In this document: piece by piece, positions 23,898-31,312 of the stretch
How the letters are laid out: every line of letters begins with the position of its first letter
Position numbering within the stretch: the stretch's first letter is position 1
Assembly: GCF_004078635.1 (NCBI RefSeq)
Contig: NZ_RZNB01000006.1
Location: 62,001 to 126,000 of the forward strand
Direction of reading: 5' to 3'
DNA length: 64,000 bases
Source of the DNA: Labedella phragmitis
GTDB lineage: Bacteria; Actinomycetota; Actinomycetes; Actinomycetales; Microbacteriaceae
Notes under the pieces: model-generated
Databases searched by the model: none
Told to the model about the DNA's origin: nothing
Seen by the model: only the letters and a program-made list of their open reading frames with translations
Position numbers and translations under genes: made by a program

Positions 23898-24797
23898 TCA
23901 GCGCTTGCGGGAGAACGCCTCGACGCGCTCTTCCGGCGTGAGCTCCTCCATGCGCGTGATGAAGGCGTCGTCGAAGGTGTCGAACGTCGTGTGGTCGCCG
24001 AGCGGCACGACGCTGTGGACGATCGTGTCGTCGTAGACGTGCAGCACCTGGAAGGACTGACCGCCCGTCATGCCGTTGACGGCACGCTGCGGCATCGCGA
24101 GGTTCATCGTGTAGCACGTGGCCGCCGACACCGAGACGGGGATGCCGTGAAACGTGCCGTGGGCGGAGTAGTGCAGATGCCCGCCGAGGATCGCGCGCAC
24201 GTCGCGTCCGCGGAGCACGTCGGCGAGGAGGTGCTGGTCGCGCAGTTCGAGGAGGTCGAACATCGGCTGCGGTGTGGGGATCGGCGGGTGGTGGAGGGCG
24301 ATGACCGTGCCGCGCTCGGCCGGCTGCCGCAGCTCGGCGTCGAGCCACGCCAGCTGCTCGTGCGAGAGCTCGCCGTGGTGGAACCCCGGGACGCTCGTGT
24401 CGAGACCGATGAGGCGCAGGCCGTCGAGGTTCCAGACCCGGTCGATGGGCGCGAGGCTCGGCGCCTCGTCGAGAAGTCCCACGCGCATCGCGTCGCGCTC
24501 GTCGTGATTGCCGGGTACCCAGCAGAGCGTCGCGCCGAGCGCCTCGACGGCGGGCTCGACGAGCTCCCGGAGCCGCCGGTAGGCGTCCGGTTCGCCGAGG
24601 TCCGTCAGGTCGCCCGTGAAGACGACGGCCGACGGCTGCATCTTCATGGCGGCGAGCTGATCGAGGGCGGCCCGCAGGTTCTCGACGACGGGGATGATCC
24701 CGTAGAGCTGCTCGCCTCCCGCCACGAGATGCGGGTCGCTCATGTGCACGATCGTCTGCCGCGCGGGCGGGTACTGGCCCATCTGGATCCTCGACAT
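23898..24797 (-). CDS. Metallophosphoesterase, cyclic-nucleotide phosphodiesterase-like
   Basis: This 299-residue calcineurin-like phosphoesterase is of the CpdA/Rv0805 group. All dinuclear-metal motifs are present: SDPHL (20-24), FTGDLTD (about 60-66), VPGNHDERD (about 94-102), ALHHPP and GGHLHYS. Members of this group hydrolyse cyclic AMP or other phosphodiesters. The enzyme is cytoplasmic with no signal peptide. It is a single gene, convergent with the bacteriocin operon. The substrate is inferred from family only. Confidence 0.88.
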   Translation of the reverse strand: MSRIQMGQYPPARQTIVHMSDPHLVAGGEQLYGIIPVVENLRAALDQLAAMKMQPSAVVFTGDLTDLGEPDAYRRLRELVEPAVEALGATLCWVPGNHDERDAMRVGLLDEAPSLAPIDRVWNLDGLRLIGLDTSVPGFHHGELSHEQLAWLDAELRQPAERGTVIALHHPPIPTPQPMFDLLELRDQHLLADVLRGRDVRAILGGHLHYSAHGTFHGIPVSVSAATCYTMNLAMPQRAVNGMTGGQSFQVLHVYDDTIVHSVVPLGDHTTFDTFDDAFITRMEELTPEERVEAFSRKR

Positions 24798-24862
24798 GCC
24801 TCGAGACTAGCCGGACCCCCCGACGCCGCCGCGGCGGCTCGTGACGTCACTAGCATCGAGGC

Positions 24863-25228
24863 GTGGAACCCATCGAACGCCTCTTCTCCTACGGAACGCT
24901 CCGCTTCCCCGCCGTCCAGGCGGCGACCTTCGGCCGTGACGTCCCCACGACGGACGACAGCCTCCCCGGCTACCGGGTCGCGAGCGTCACGATCACGGAT
25001 CCGCACGTCCTCGCGGTGAGCGGAACGGCCGAGCACCCAGCGCTCGTCTGGACGGGGTCGGAGGACGATGTCGTCGAGGGCGCCGTCCTCGAGTTGAGCC
25101 CGGCGGAACTCGCGAACGCCGACGAGTACGAGGTCGACGACTACGTGCGCGTCACGGTCACGCTCTCGTCCGGCTCCGCCGGCTGGGCGTACGTGCACCG
25201 TGACGGCCGTCCCCCGTCCACGGCCTGA
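24863..25228 (+). CDS. Gamma-glutamylcyclotransferase/AIG2-like protein
   Basis: This 121-residue AIG2/GGCT-fold protein has the family's N-terminal RLFSYGTLRFPAVQ (substrate-pocket loop YGTL) and an acidic residue in the ALELSPAEL/DEYE region that is the usual catalytic Glu. GGCT-like enzymes form 5-oxoproline from gamma-glutamyl amines. It starts with GTG at 24863. It stands alone and is divergent from the phosphodiesterase gene. The substrate is unknown. Confidence 0.82.
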   Translation: MEPIERLFSYGTLRFPAVQAATFGRDVPTTDDSLPGYRVASVTITDPHVLAVSGTAEHPALVWTGSEDDVVEGAVLELSPAELANADEYEVDDYVRVTVTLSSGSAGWAYVHRDGRPPSTA

Positions 25229-25258
25229 CCGCGCCGGGCCAGCGGCAGAGCGACGGCG

Positions 25259-26725
25259 TCACACGATCCCGAACGCCGCCTCGATCGGTCCACGCACGAA
25301 GTAGACGAGGAAGCCGGCCGCGACGATCCAGAGCAGCGGGCTCACACTCCGCGCCTTGCCGGACAACGAGCGCACGAGCACCCAGCTGATGAAGCCGACC
25401 CCGATGCCGTTCGCGATCGAGTAGGTGAACGGCATCACGGTGATCGTGAGGAACGCCGGCAGCGCGATACCGAAGTCGCTCCAGTCGATCTCGGAGACCT
25501 GCGCCATCATCAGCGTGCCGACGACCACGAGCGCGGCGGCGGCGACCTCGAGCGGCACGACCTGCGTGAGCGGCGTGAGGAACATCGACAGGAGGAACAG
25601 CAGTCCCGTCACGACGGAGGCCAGCCCCGTCCGCGCCCCCTCGCCGATGCCGGCGGCGGAATCGACGAAGACGGTGTTCGACGACGTCGAGGTCGCGCCG
25701 CCCGCGATCGCACCGACGCCCTCGACGATGAGCGCCGACTTGAGGCGCGGGAAGTTCCCGTCCGCGTCGGACAGTCGTGCCCCGCGCGCGAGCCCCGTCA
25801 TGGTCCCCATCGCGTCGAAGAAGTTCGTGAAGACGAGGGTGAAGACGATCATGATGGCGGCGAGCGCGCCGATACGAGAGAAGGCGCCGAACGGGTCGAA
25901 CGCCCCGACGAGGGAGAGGTCCGGAAGGGACACGAGCGTCGACGGGAGCACAGGGGTGTTGAGATTCCAGCCGGCCGGGTTCGTCCCGAGCGACGGACCG
26001 ACCCGGAAGATCGCCTCGGCGATGATCGCGAGCACCGTCGTCGCGACGATGCCGATGAGGAGCGCGCCCTTCACCCGCCGGGCGACGAGCACGCCCATGA
26101 CGATGAGACCGATGACGAAGATCGCCGTCGGCAATGTCATGATCGAGCCGCCCTCCCCCAGCTGCAGGGGCGGCGACGCGACGCCGGAGGTGCGGACGAA
26201 CCCGGCGTCGACGAGACCGATGAAGGCGATGAACAGGCCGATGCCGACCGTGATCGCGGCCTTCAGTTGCGCCGGGACCGCGGCGAAGATGAGGGAGCGC
26301 AGTCCGGTCGACGCGAGGATCACGATGATGACGCCGTTGATGACGACGAGCCCCATCGCCTCGGCCCACGTGACCTGGCCGACGACGTTCACGGCGAGGA
26401 ACGAGTTGATGCCGAGACCGGCGGCGAGCGCGAAGGGCAAGCGGGCGACGACGCCGAAGAGGATCGTCATGACCCCGGCGGTGAGGGCCGTCGCCGCCGC
26501 GACCTGGGCGGCGGGGAGCCAGCCGTTCTCGACGTCGAGGGCGGCCTGGTCGGCGGCGAACCCTCCGATGATGAGCGGATTGAGGACCACGATGTACGCC
26601 ATGGCGACGAAGGAGACGAGTCCGCCACGGAGCTCCGTCGCGATCGTCGAGCCCCGCGCGGCGATCTCGAAGTAGCGGTCGAGAGTCGCGCCGACTCCGC
26701 CCCGGGGCCGTGTGGACGTGGACAT
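25259..26725 (-). CDS. NCS2 family purine permease, AzgA-like
   Basis: This 488-residue nucleobase transporter is of the adenine/guanine/hypoxanthine (AzgA) branch of NCS2. It starts with the cytoplasmic LDRYFEIAARGSTIATELRG typical of that branch, then FVAMAYIVVLNPLII and about 12-14 hydrophobic helices. The conserved SSSNTVFVDSAAGIGEGART stretch (about residue 335) is a substrate-site loop of the branch. The ATG at 26725 has GAGGAGG at good distance. It is divergent from a second NCS2 gene, the uracil/xanthine type, across 130 bp. Confidence 0.9.
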   Translation of the reverse strand: MSTSTRPRGGVGATLDRYFEIAARGSTIATELRGGLVSFVAMAYIVVLNPLIIGGFAADQAALDVENGWLPAAQVAAATALTAGVMTILFGVVARLPFALAAGLGINSFLAVNVVGQVTWAEAMGLVVINGVIIVILASTGLRSLIFAAVPAQLKAAITVGIGLFIAFIGLVDAGFVRTSGVASPPLQLGEGGSIMTLPTAIFVIGLIVMGVLVARRVKGALLIGIVATTVLAIIAEAIFRVGPSLGTNPAGWNLNTPVLPSTLVSLPDLSLVGAFDPFGAFSRIGALAAIMIVFTLVFTNFFDAMGTMTGLARGARLSDADGNFPRLKSALIVEGVGAIAGGATSTSSNTVFVDSAAGIGEGARTGLASVVTGLLFLLSMFLTPLTQVVPLEVAAAALVVVGTLMMAQVSEIDWSDFGIALPAFLTITVMPFTYSIANGIGVGFISWVLVRSLSGKARSVSPLLWIVAAGFLVYFVRGPIEAAFGIV

Positions 26726-26855
26726 GGTCCTCCTCATGCTCGCGCGAACCGCACCAGCCTACGGCCGGAGCGACGCCGATGCGCACACGGACGGCGTCCG
26801 CCCTCCGATAGCATTCGACGACCGCACCGACGATCCCCCCGAGAGGACGAGCCGC

Positions 26856-28214
26856 ATGCCCCTGCCCTGGACCGTACACGGAGACGGAAAGGACGTCGCC
26901 GCCCACGAGATCGTCATGCCGGGCGAACGACTGTCGTGGCCCCGCACGATCGGACTCGGCGCCCAGCACGTCGTCGCCATGTTCGGCGCGACGTTCCTCG
27001 TGCCCGCCATCACGGGCTTCCCGCCGACGGCGACGCTCTTCTTCTCGGGCGTCGGCACCATCCTCTTCCTGATCGTGACCAAGAACCGCCTCCCGAGCTA
27101 CCTGGGGTCGTCGTTCGCCTTCCTCGCGCCGATCGCTGCGGCCACGGCACCGGGCGGTCCCGGCATGGCGGGTGCCCTCTTCGGGATCTTCGTCGTCGGG
27201 CTCCTGCTCGCGCTCGTCGGTCTGCTCGTGCGCGTCACCGGCACGGGGTGGATCGACGCCCTCATGCCCCCCGTGGTCGCCGGGACGATCGTCGCCCTCA
27301 TCGGTTTCAATCTCGCGCCGGCCGCATGGAACAACGTGCAGCGGGGACCCCTCAGCGCGACCATCACGCTCCTCGCCGTCATCCTCTGCACGGTGCTCTT
27401 CCGCGGGATCCTCGGTCGCCTGTCGATCTTCCTCGGTGTCGTCGTCGGCTACATCGCCGCCGCGCTGCTCGGCGAAGTGGACTTCCAGGCCGTCGCCGAC
27501 GCCGCGTGGATCGGACTCCCCGACTTCTCGACGTGGTTCGGCGTCTTCGGCGATCCGGGCGCCTTCCCGGCCTACCTCAGCGTCCTGCCGGCGTTCCTCC
27601 CCGTCGTGCTCGTGCTGATCGCCGAGAACGTCGGACACATCCGCGGCGTCGCCCAGATGACCGACCCGGCGCTCAACAAGCAGACGGGTAACGCGCTGCT
27701 CGCCGATGGGCTCGCGACGATGCTCGCGGGTGCGGGCGGCGGCTCCGGGACGACGACGTACGGCGAGAACATCGGTGTCATGGCCGCGACGCGTGTCTAC
27801 TCGACCGCGGCGTACTGGGTCGCGGGCATCGTCGCCGTGCTGCTCGCCCTCTCGCCGAAGGTCGGGGCCGTGATCAACACGATCCCGGCCGGCGTGCTCG
27901 GCGGCGTCACGACCGCGCTCTACGGCCTCATCGGCATCATCGGCGTGAAGATCTGGCTCGAGAACCACGTCGACTTCAACAAGCCGGCCAACCAGTTCAC
28001 GGCCGCGACCGCACTCGTCATCGGCGTCGCGAACTTCGTCTGGGACGCCGGCAACGGCGTGAGCTTCAACGGCATCGCGATCGGGACGATCGCGGCGATC
28101 GCCATCTACCACCTCATGACGGTGATCTCCCGCTGGCGCGGGACCGACTCCCCCGCCCCGGAGCCCGCGTCCCCCGCGCCGGGGTCCGCGACGGAACGGA
28201 CCCGCTCCGTCTGA
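26856..28214 (+). CDS. NCS2 family uracil/xanthine permease (UraA-like)
   Basis: This 452-residue nucleobase:cation symporter is of the UraA branch. It has the N-terminal GLGAQHVVAMFGATFLVP (His/Gln of helix 1), a helix-8 region LVLIAENVGHIRGVAQM (the conserved uracil-binding Glu) and GGGSGTTTYGENIGVMAAT (helix 10, with the second conserved Glu). About 14 helices are visible, and a Pro/Ala-rich C-terminal tail follows. GAGAGGA precedes the ATG at 26856, which is preferred over the upstream open frame. It likely imports uracil, complementing the divergent purine permease. Confidence 0.92.
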   Translation: MPLPWTVHGDGKDVAAHEIVMPGERLSWPRTIGLGAQHVVAMFGATFLVPAITGFPPTATLFFSGVGTILFLIVTKNRLPSYLGSSFAFLAPIAAATAPGGPGMAGALFGIFVVGLLLALVGLLVRVTGTGWIDALMPPVVAGTIVALIGFNLAPAAWNNVQRGPLSATITLLAVILCTVLFRGILGRLSIFLGVVVGYIAAALLGEVDFQAVADAAWIGLPDFSTWFGVFGDPGAFPAYLSVLPAFLPVVLVLIAENVGHIRGVAQMTDPALNKQTGNALLADGLATMLAGAGGGSGTTTYGENIGVMAATRVYSTAAYWVAGIVAVLLALSPKVGAVINTIPAGVLGGVTTALYGLIGIIGVKIWLENHVDFNKPANQFTAATALVIGVANFVWDAGNGVSFNGIAIGTIAAIAIYHLMTVISRWRGTDSPAPEPASPAPGSATERTRSV

Positions 28215-28224
28215 CACCACAGCC

Positions 28225-28266
28225 GAACGGCGGTGGTGGGCGTCTCGACGCTCACCACCGCCGTTC
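28225..28266. terminator. Bidirectional hairpin terminator
   Basis: A 19-bp stem with one G-T pair (28225-28243 with 28248-28266) and a 4-nt loop separate the uracil permease from the convergent membrane-protein gene. Confidence 0.75.
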
Positions 28267-28280
28267 CGGTTCCGCGCGGA

Positions 28281-28616
28281 TCAGCCGCCGTGGAGCGCGG
28301 GGACGATGAGGTAGATGCCGAAGAGCACGGCTGCGGCGCACAGACCGAAGCAGAGGTAGGCCGCGTAGGTCGCGAGTTGTCTCTGTCGCGTCGTGAGCGG
28401 GTTCTTCCGCGCGGCCTTGGCCGCCTTCCTCTCCGCCGACGCGATCTCGGCCGGCGTCAGGACGGTGATCGCGTCGGTGAACTCGGCGGGCACGACGACG
28501 GGGACGCGGCCGCCCAGGACGAGCAGCCGCAGTCCGAGGGCGTAGAGCCCGACCACGACGACCGTGCCGGAGAGCGCCGCGGCGAAGACGATGACGAAGG
28601 CTCCCCAGTCGATCAT
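28281..28616 (-). CDS. Small membrane protein coupled to the phosphate transporter
   Basis: This 111-residue protein has an N-terminal helix (FVIVFAAALSGTVVVVGLYAL), a charged middle with a KAAKAARKNPL basic run, and a C-terminal helix (AAYLCFGLCAAAVLFGIYLI). Its ATG overlaps the stop of the PiT gene by 4 nt, so the two are co-translated. Similar small membrane proteins follow PiT genes in other actinobacteria. Its role is unknown, perhaps an accessory subunit. Confidence 0.75.
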   Translation of the reverse strand: MIDWGAFVIVFAAALSGTVVVVGLYALGLRLLVLGGRVPVVVPAEFTDAITVLTPAEIASAERKAAKAARKNPLTTRQRQLATYAAYLCFGLCAAAVLFGIYLIVPALHGG

Positions 28617-29794
28617 CGGACGCTCCTCTTCGGCTTCGGGTTCTTCTTGATCTTCACCGCGTCGGCGGACGCGGCGACTTCGCTCACGACGTTGTCATGA
28701 CCGACCTGGTCCTTCATCGACCGCAGGAAGATGAAGATGATGAAGCCGAGGCCGAGGACGGCGTCGACCATGACGCCCCAGAACCCGAGGTGCGCGATGA
28801 ACGCGGCGATCGCGCCCACGATCGCGGCGGCCGGGAGGGTGAGGAGCCACCCGATCCCGATCCGGCCGGCCGTTCCCCATCGCACCTTGGAGCCGCGGCG
28901 TCCGAGTCCCGAGCCGATGACCGATCCCGACGCGACCTGGGTCGTCGAGAGAGCGAAGCCGAGGTGGCTCGACGCGAGGATCGTCGCGGCCGTGCCCGTC
29001 TCCGCCGCGAAGCCCTGAGCGGGCTTCACGGCGGTGAGACCGGTGCCGAGCGTCTTGATGATGCGCCAGCCGCCCATGTAGGTGCCGAGGGCGATCGCGA
29101 GCGCGCACACGACGATGACCCAGAACTGCGGACCGTCGTGGCCGGCGTCCTGCAGTCCGACCGTGACGAGGGCGAGGGTGATGACGCCCATGGTCTTCTG
29201 CGCGTCGTTCGTGCCGTGAGCGAGGGCGACGAGGGAGGAGGAGAAGATCTGCGCGTAGCGGAAGCCCGACCGCCCATCGGGCTTGCCGTCGTAGCGCCGC
29301 GTGATCGAGTAGGCGAGCTTCGTCGCGGCGAACGCGACGATGCCGGCGGTGACGGGGGCGAGGAGGGCCGGGAAGACGACCTTCGACAGCAGCACGCCGT
29401 AGTCGATCGCGTTCACACCGAAGCCGACGATTGCCGCACCGATGAGGCCGCCGAAGAGGGCGTGCGAGGAACTCGACGGCAGACCGTAGAGCCACGTCAC
29501 CATGTTCCACACGATCGCGCCGATGAGTCCCGCGAAGATGAGTTCAGGTGAGATGAGGATGCCCGAGTCGCCCTCGCGGATGATCCCGTTCGAGATGGTC
29601 TTCGCGACCTCCGTCGACAGGAACGCGCCGACGAGGTTGAGGATCGCCGCGAGGGTCACCGCGACCTTCGGCTTCATCGCTCCCGTCGCGATGGGGGTCG
29701 CCATGGCGTTCGCCGTGTCGTGGAACCCGTTCGTGAAGTCGAAGAACAGCGCCAGTGCGATGACGAGGACGATGAGCAGGGTGACTTCTTGCAC
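28613..29794 (-). CDS. pit: PiT family inorganic phosphate transporter
   Basis: This 393-residue low-affinity phosphate carrier has both PiT signature repeats: FDFTNGFHDTANAMATPIAT at residues 19-38 and ALAHGTNDAQKTMGV in the middle, in about 10 helices. It imports phosphate, usually as a metal-phosphate complex with protons. It starts with GTG at 29794. A direct repeat resembling a PhoP-bound PHO box lies 32-60 bp upstream, which suggests control by phosphate level. A small membrane-protein gene overlaps its 3' end. Confidence 0.94.
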   Translation of the reverse strand: MQEVTLLIVLVIALALFFDFTNGFHDTANAMATPIATGAMKPKVAVTLAAILNLVGAFLSTEVAKTISNGIIREGDSGILISPELIFAGLIGAIVWNMVTWLYGLPSSSSHALFGGLIGAAIVGFGVNAIDYGVLLSKVVFPALLAPVTAGIVAFAATKLAYSITRRYDGKPDGRSGFRYAQIFSSSLVALAHGTNDAQKTMGVITLALVTVGLQDAGHDGPQFWVIVVCALAIALGTYMGGWRIIKTLGTGLTAVKPAQGFAAETGTAATILASSHLGFALSTTQVASGSVIGSGLGRRGSKVRWGTAGRIGIGWLLTLPAAAIVGAIAAFIAHLGFWGVMVDAVLGLGFIIFIFLRSMKDQVGHDNVVSEVAASADAVKIKKNPKPKRSVR

Positions 29795-29825
29795 CGGGAT
29801 TCTCTCGGTCGGGACACGTCGTCCC

Positions 29826-29854
29826 GTTCACGCGAAGTTCACGGGGATGTCAGC
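29826..29854. promoter_or_regulatory. PHO-box-like direct repeat
   Basis: GTTCACG at 29826 and again at 29837, with a degenerate third unit TGTCAGC at 29848, are spaced exactly 11 nt. PhoP sites in Streptomyces are built from 11-nt direct repeats starting GTTCACC. It sits just upstream of the pit gene. Confidence 0.6.
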
Positions 29855-29917
29855 GGGGAGGACTTGCCTTGCCGGTTCGAGCGGCTCCGGAAATCCTCGC
29901 ACCCGACCGGCCCGAGG

Positions 29918-30424
29918 TCAATTCTGCGTGCGCCCGTTCGGCCACCCCGGGTGATCGCTCGCGACCACGCTCGACAGGTCCGCGCCGAACTCGAAGACCG
30001 CGTCGACGGTGCCGCCCGCGAGGACGGCGGGCAGCCACGATGCCGCGTCGTCCCACATCCGATCGAGAGGCACGTCGCCGAGCGCCCACCACTCGGGCTC
30101 GAGCTCGGTCGACGGCTCACCATTGCCCGAGAAGGAGCGGCACACGAAGACGAACGATCGCTGCGACCACTCCGGCTTCGACGGGAACCTGTAGTCGAGC
30201 GTCCCCCGCGGTTCGAGACCGGCGGGATCGATCACGATACCCGTCTCCTCCGCGACCTCTCGGACCACTGCGGCCTCGCGCGACTCGCCTGGGAGGATCT
30301 TGCCGCCGGGTGCGACGGAGCGGCCCGCACCGAGTCCCGTGAGCTTCCGGCCGACGAGGACCTCGTCGCCCTTATCTCCCCGCCGGAGGAGATAACAGAC
30401 GACGACGTCCGGGTGCTGATTCAC
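29918..30424 (-). CDS. Nudix hydrolase
   Basis: This 168-residue Nudix enzyme has a complete Nudix box from Gly41 to Ile63 (Glu47, Arg55-Glu56, Glu59-Glu60, Gly62). The N terminus DVVVCYLLRR and the EWSQRSFVFVCRSF region resemble MTH1-like oxidised-dNTP pyrophosphatases; the precise substrate is inference. The GTG start at 30424 is 10 bp from the aldo/keto reductase stop, so the two genes are probably co-transcribed. Confidence 0.88.
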   Translation of the reverse strand: MNQHPDVVVCYLLRRGDKGDEVLVGRKLTGLGAGRSVAPGGKILPGESREAAVVREVAEETGIVIDPAGLEPRGTLDYRFPSKPEWSQRSFVFVCRSFSGNGEPSTELEPEWWALGDVPLDRMWDDAASWLPAVLAGGTVDAVFEFGADLSSVVASDHPGWPNGRTQN

Positions 30425-30434
30425 GCGGTCGCGC

Positions 30435-31274
30435 TCACATCTCCTCGTGGGTCGTCGGGTCGCCGCCGAAGAGGCGCCCGTCCGAGCGCCCGAGTGCTGT
30501 GATGGCGTCGACGTCGTCGGCGCTCAGCTCGAAGCCGAACACGTCGAGGTTCTCCTGCTGGCGCGACGGCGTCGCCGACTTCGGGATCGCGACGACACCG
30601 CGCTCGAGGTGCCAGCGCAACACGATCTGCCCGGGCGTGACGCCGTACTTCTCCGCGATCGTCGTGACGACCTCGTTCTCGTGCGGTTTCGCGGCCTTGC
30701 CGAGAGGGCTCCACGCCTCCGTGACGATGCCGTTGGCCTCGTGGAATCCCACGAGATCCGTCTGGGGGAAGTACGGGTGCAGTTCGATCTGGTTGACCGC
30801 GGGGAGCACACCGGTCTCGTCCGCGAGCCGGGTGAGGTACTCGCGCGTGAAGTTCGAGACGCCGATCGACCGGGCGAGCCCGCGGGAACGCAGCTCGATC
30901 ATCGCGCGCCAGGTGTCGACGTAACGGTCGCGCGAGGGGTTCGGCCAGTGGATGAGATAGAGGTCGACGTGGTCGACGCCGAGACGCTCGAGCGAACCCG
31001 TGAGCGACGCGATCGTCTCGTCGTAGCCGTGGTCGCGCCCGGGAACCTTCGTCGTGATCTGGATCTCGTCGCGCGGGATGCCGGAGGCTCGCAGCGCCTC
31101 GCCGACCTCCTCCTCGTTCTCGTAGTTCACCGCCGTGTCGATGAGACGGTAGCCGGTGTCGAGGGCTGAGCGGATGGCGGCGACGCCGTCCTCCCCCCTC
31201 AAGGGGTAGGTGCCGAAGCCGATGGTGGGGATCTCGTGGCCGTCGTTCAATCGGACGCCGGGAATCGCAGTCAT
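30435..31274 (-). CDS. Aldo/keto reductase
   Basis: This 279-residue NADPH-dependent TIM-barrel oxidoreductase is of the 2,5-diketo-D-gluconate-reductase-like group. The catalytic tetrad is visible: Asp in RLIDTAVNYENE, Tyr in the same segment, Lys in ITTKVPG and His in YLIHWPNP. The cofactor-binding AIPKSATPSRQQENL lies near residue 229. It reduces aldehydes or ketones; the physiological substrate is unknown. It is divergent from oligopeptidase B by 38 bp and likely first in an operon with the Nudix gene. Confidence 0.93.
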   Translation of the reverse strand: MTAIPGVRLNDGHEIPTIGFGTYPLRGEDGVAAIRSALDTGYRLIDTAVNYENEEEVGEALRASGIPRDEIQITTKVPGRDHGYDETIASLTGSLERLGVDHVDLYLIHWPNPSRDRYVDTWRAMIELRSRGLARSIGVSNFTREYLTRLADETGVLPAVNQIELHPYFPQTDLVGFHEANGIVTEAWSPLGKAAKPHENEVVTTIAEKYGVTPGQIVLRWHLERGVVAIPKSATPSRQQENLDVFGFELSADDVDAITALGRSDGRLFGGDPTTHEEM

Positions 31275-31312
31275 GTTCCGACCCTACGCCGCGGAGGGTT
31301 AGCGTTGGAATC

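Noticed and set aside
25158-28220. 1020-residue minus-strand ORF
   Set aside because: It is a shadow of the two NCS2 permease genes. The protein is Asp/Arg/Gly-rich nonsense, typical of out-of-frame high-GC DNA.
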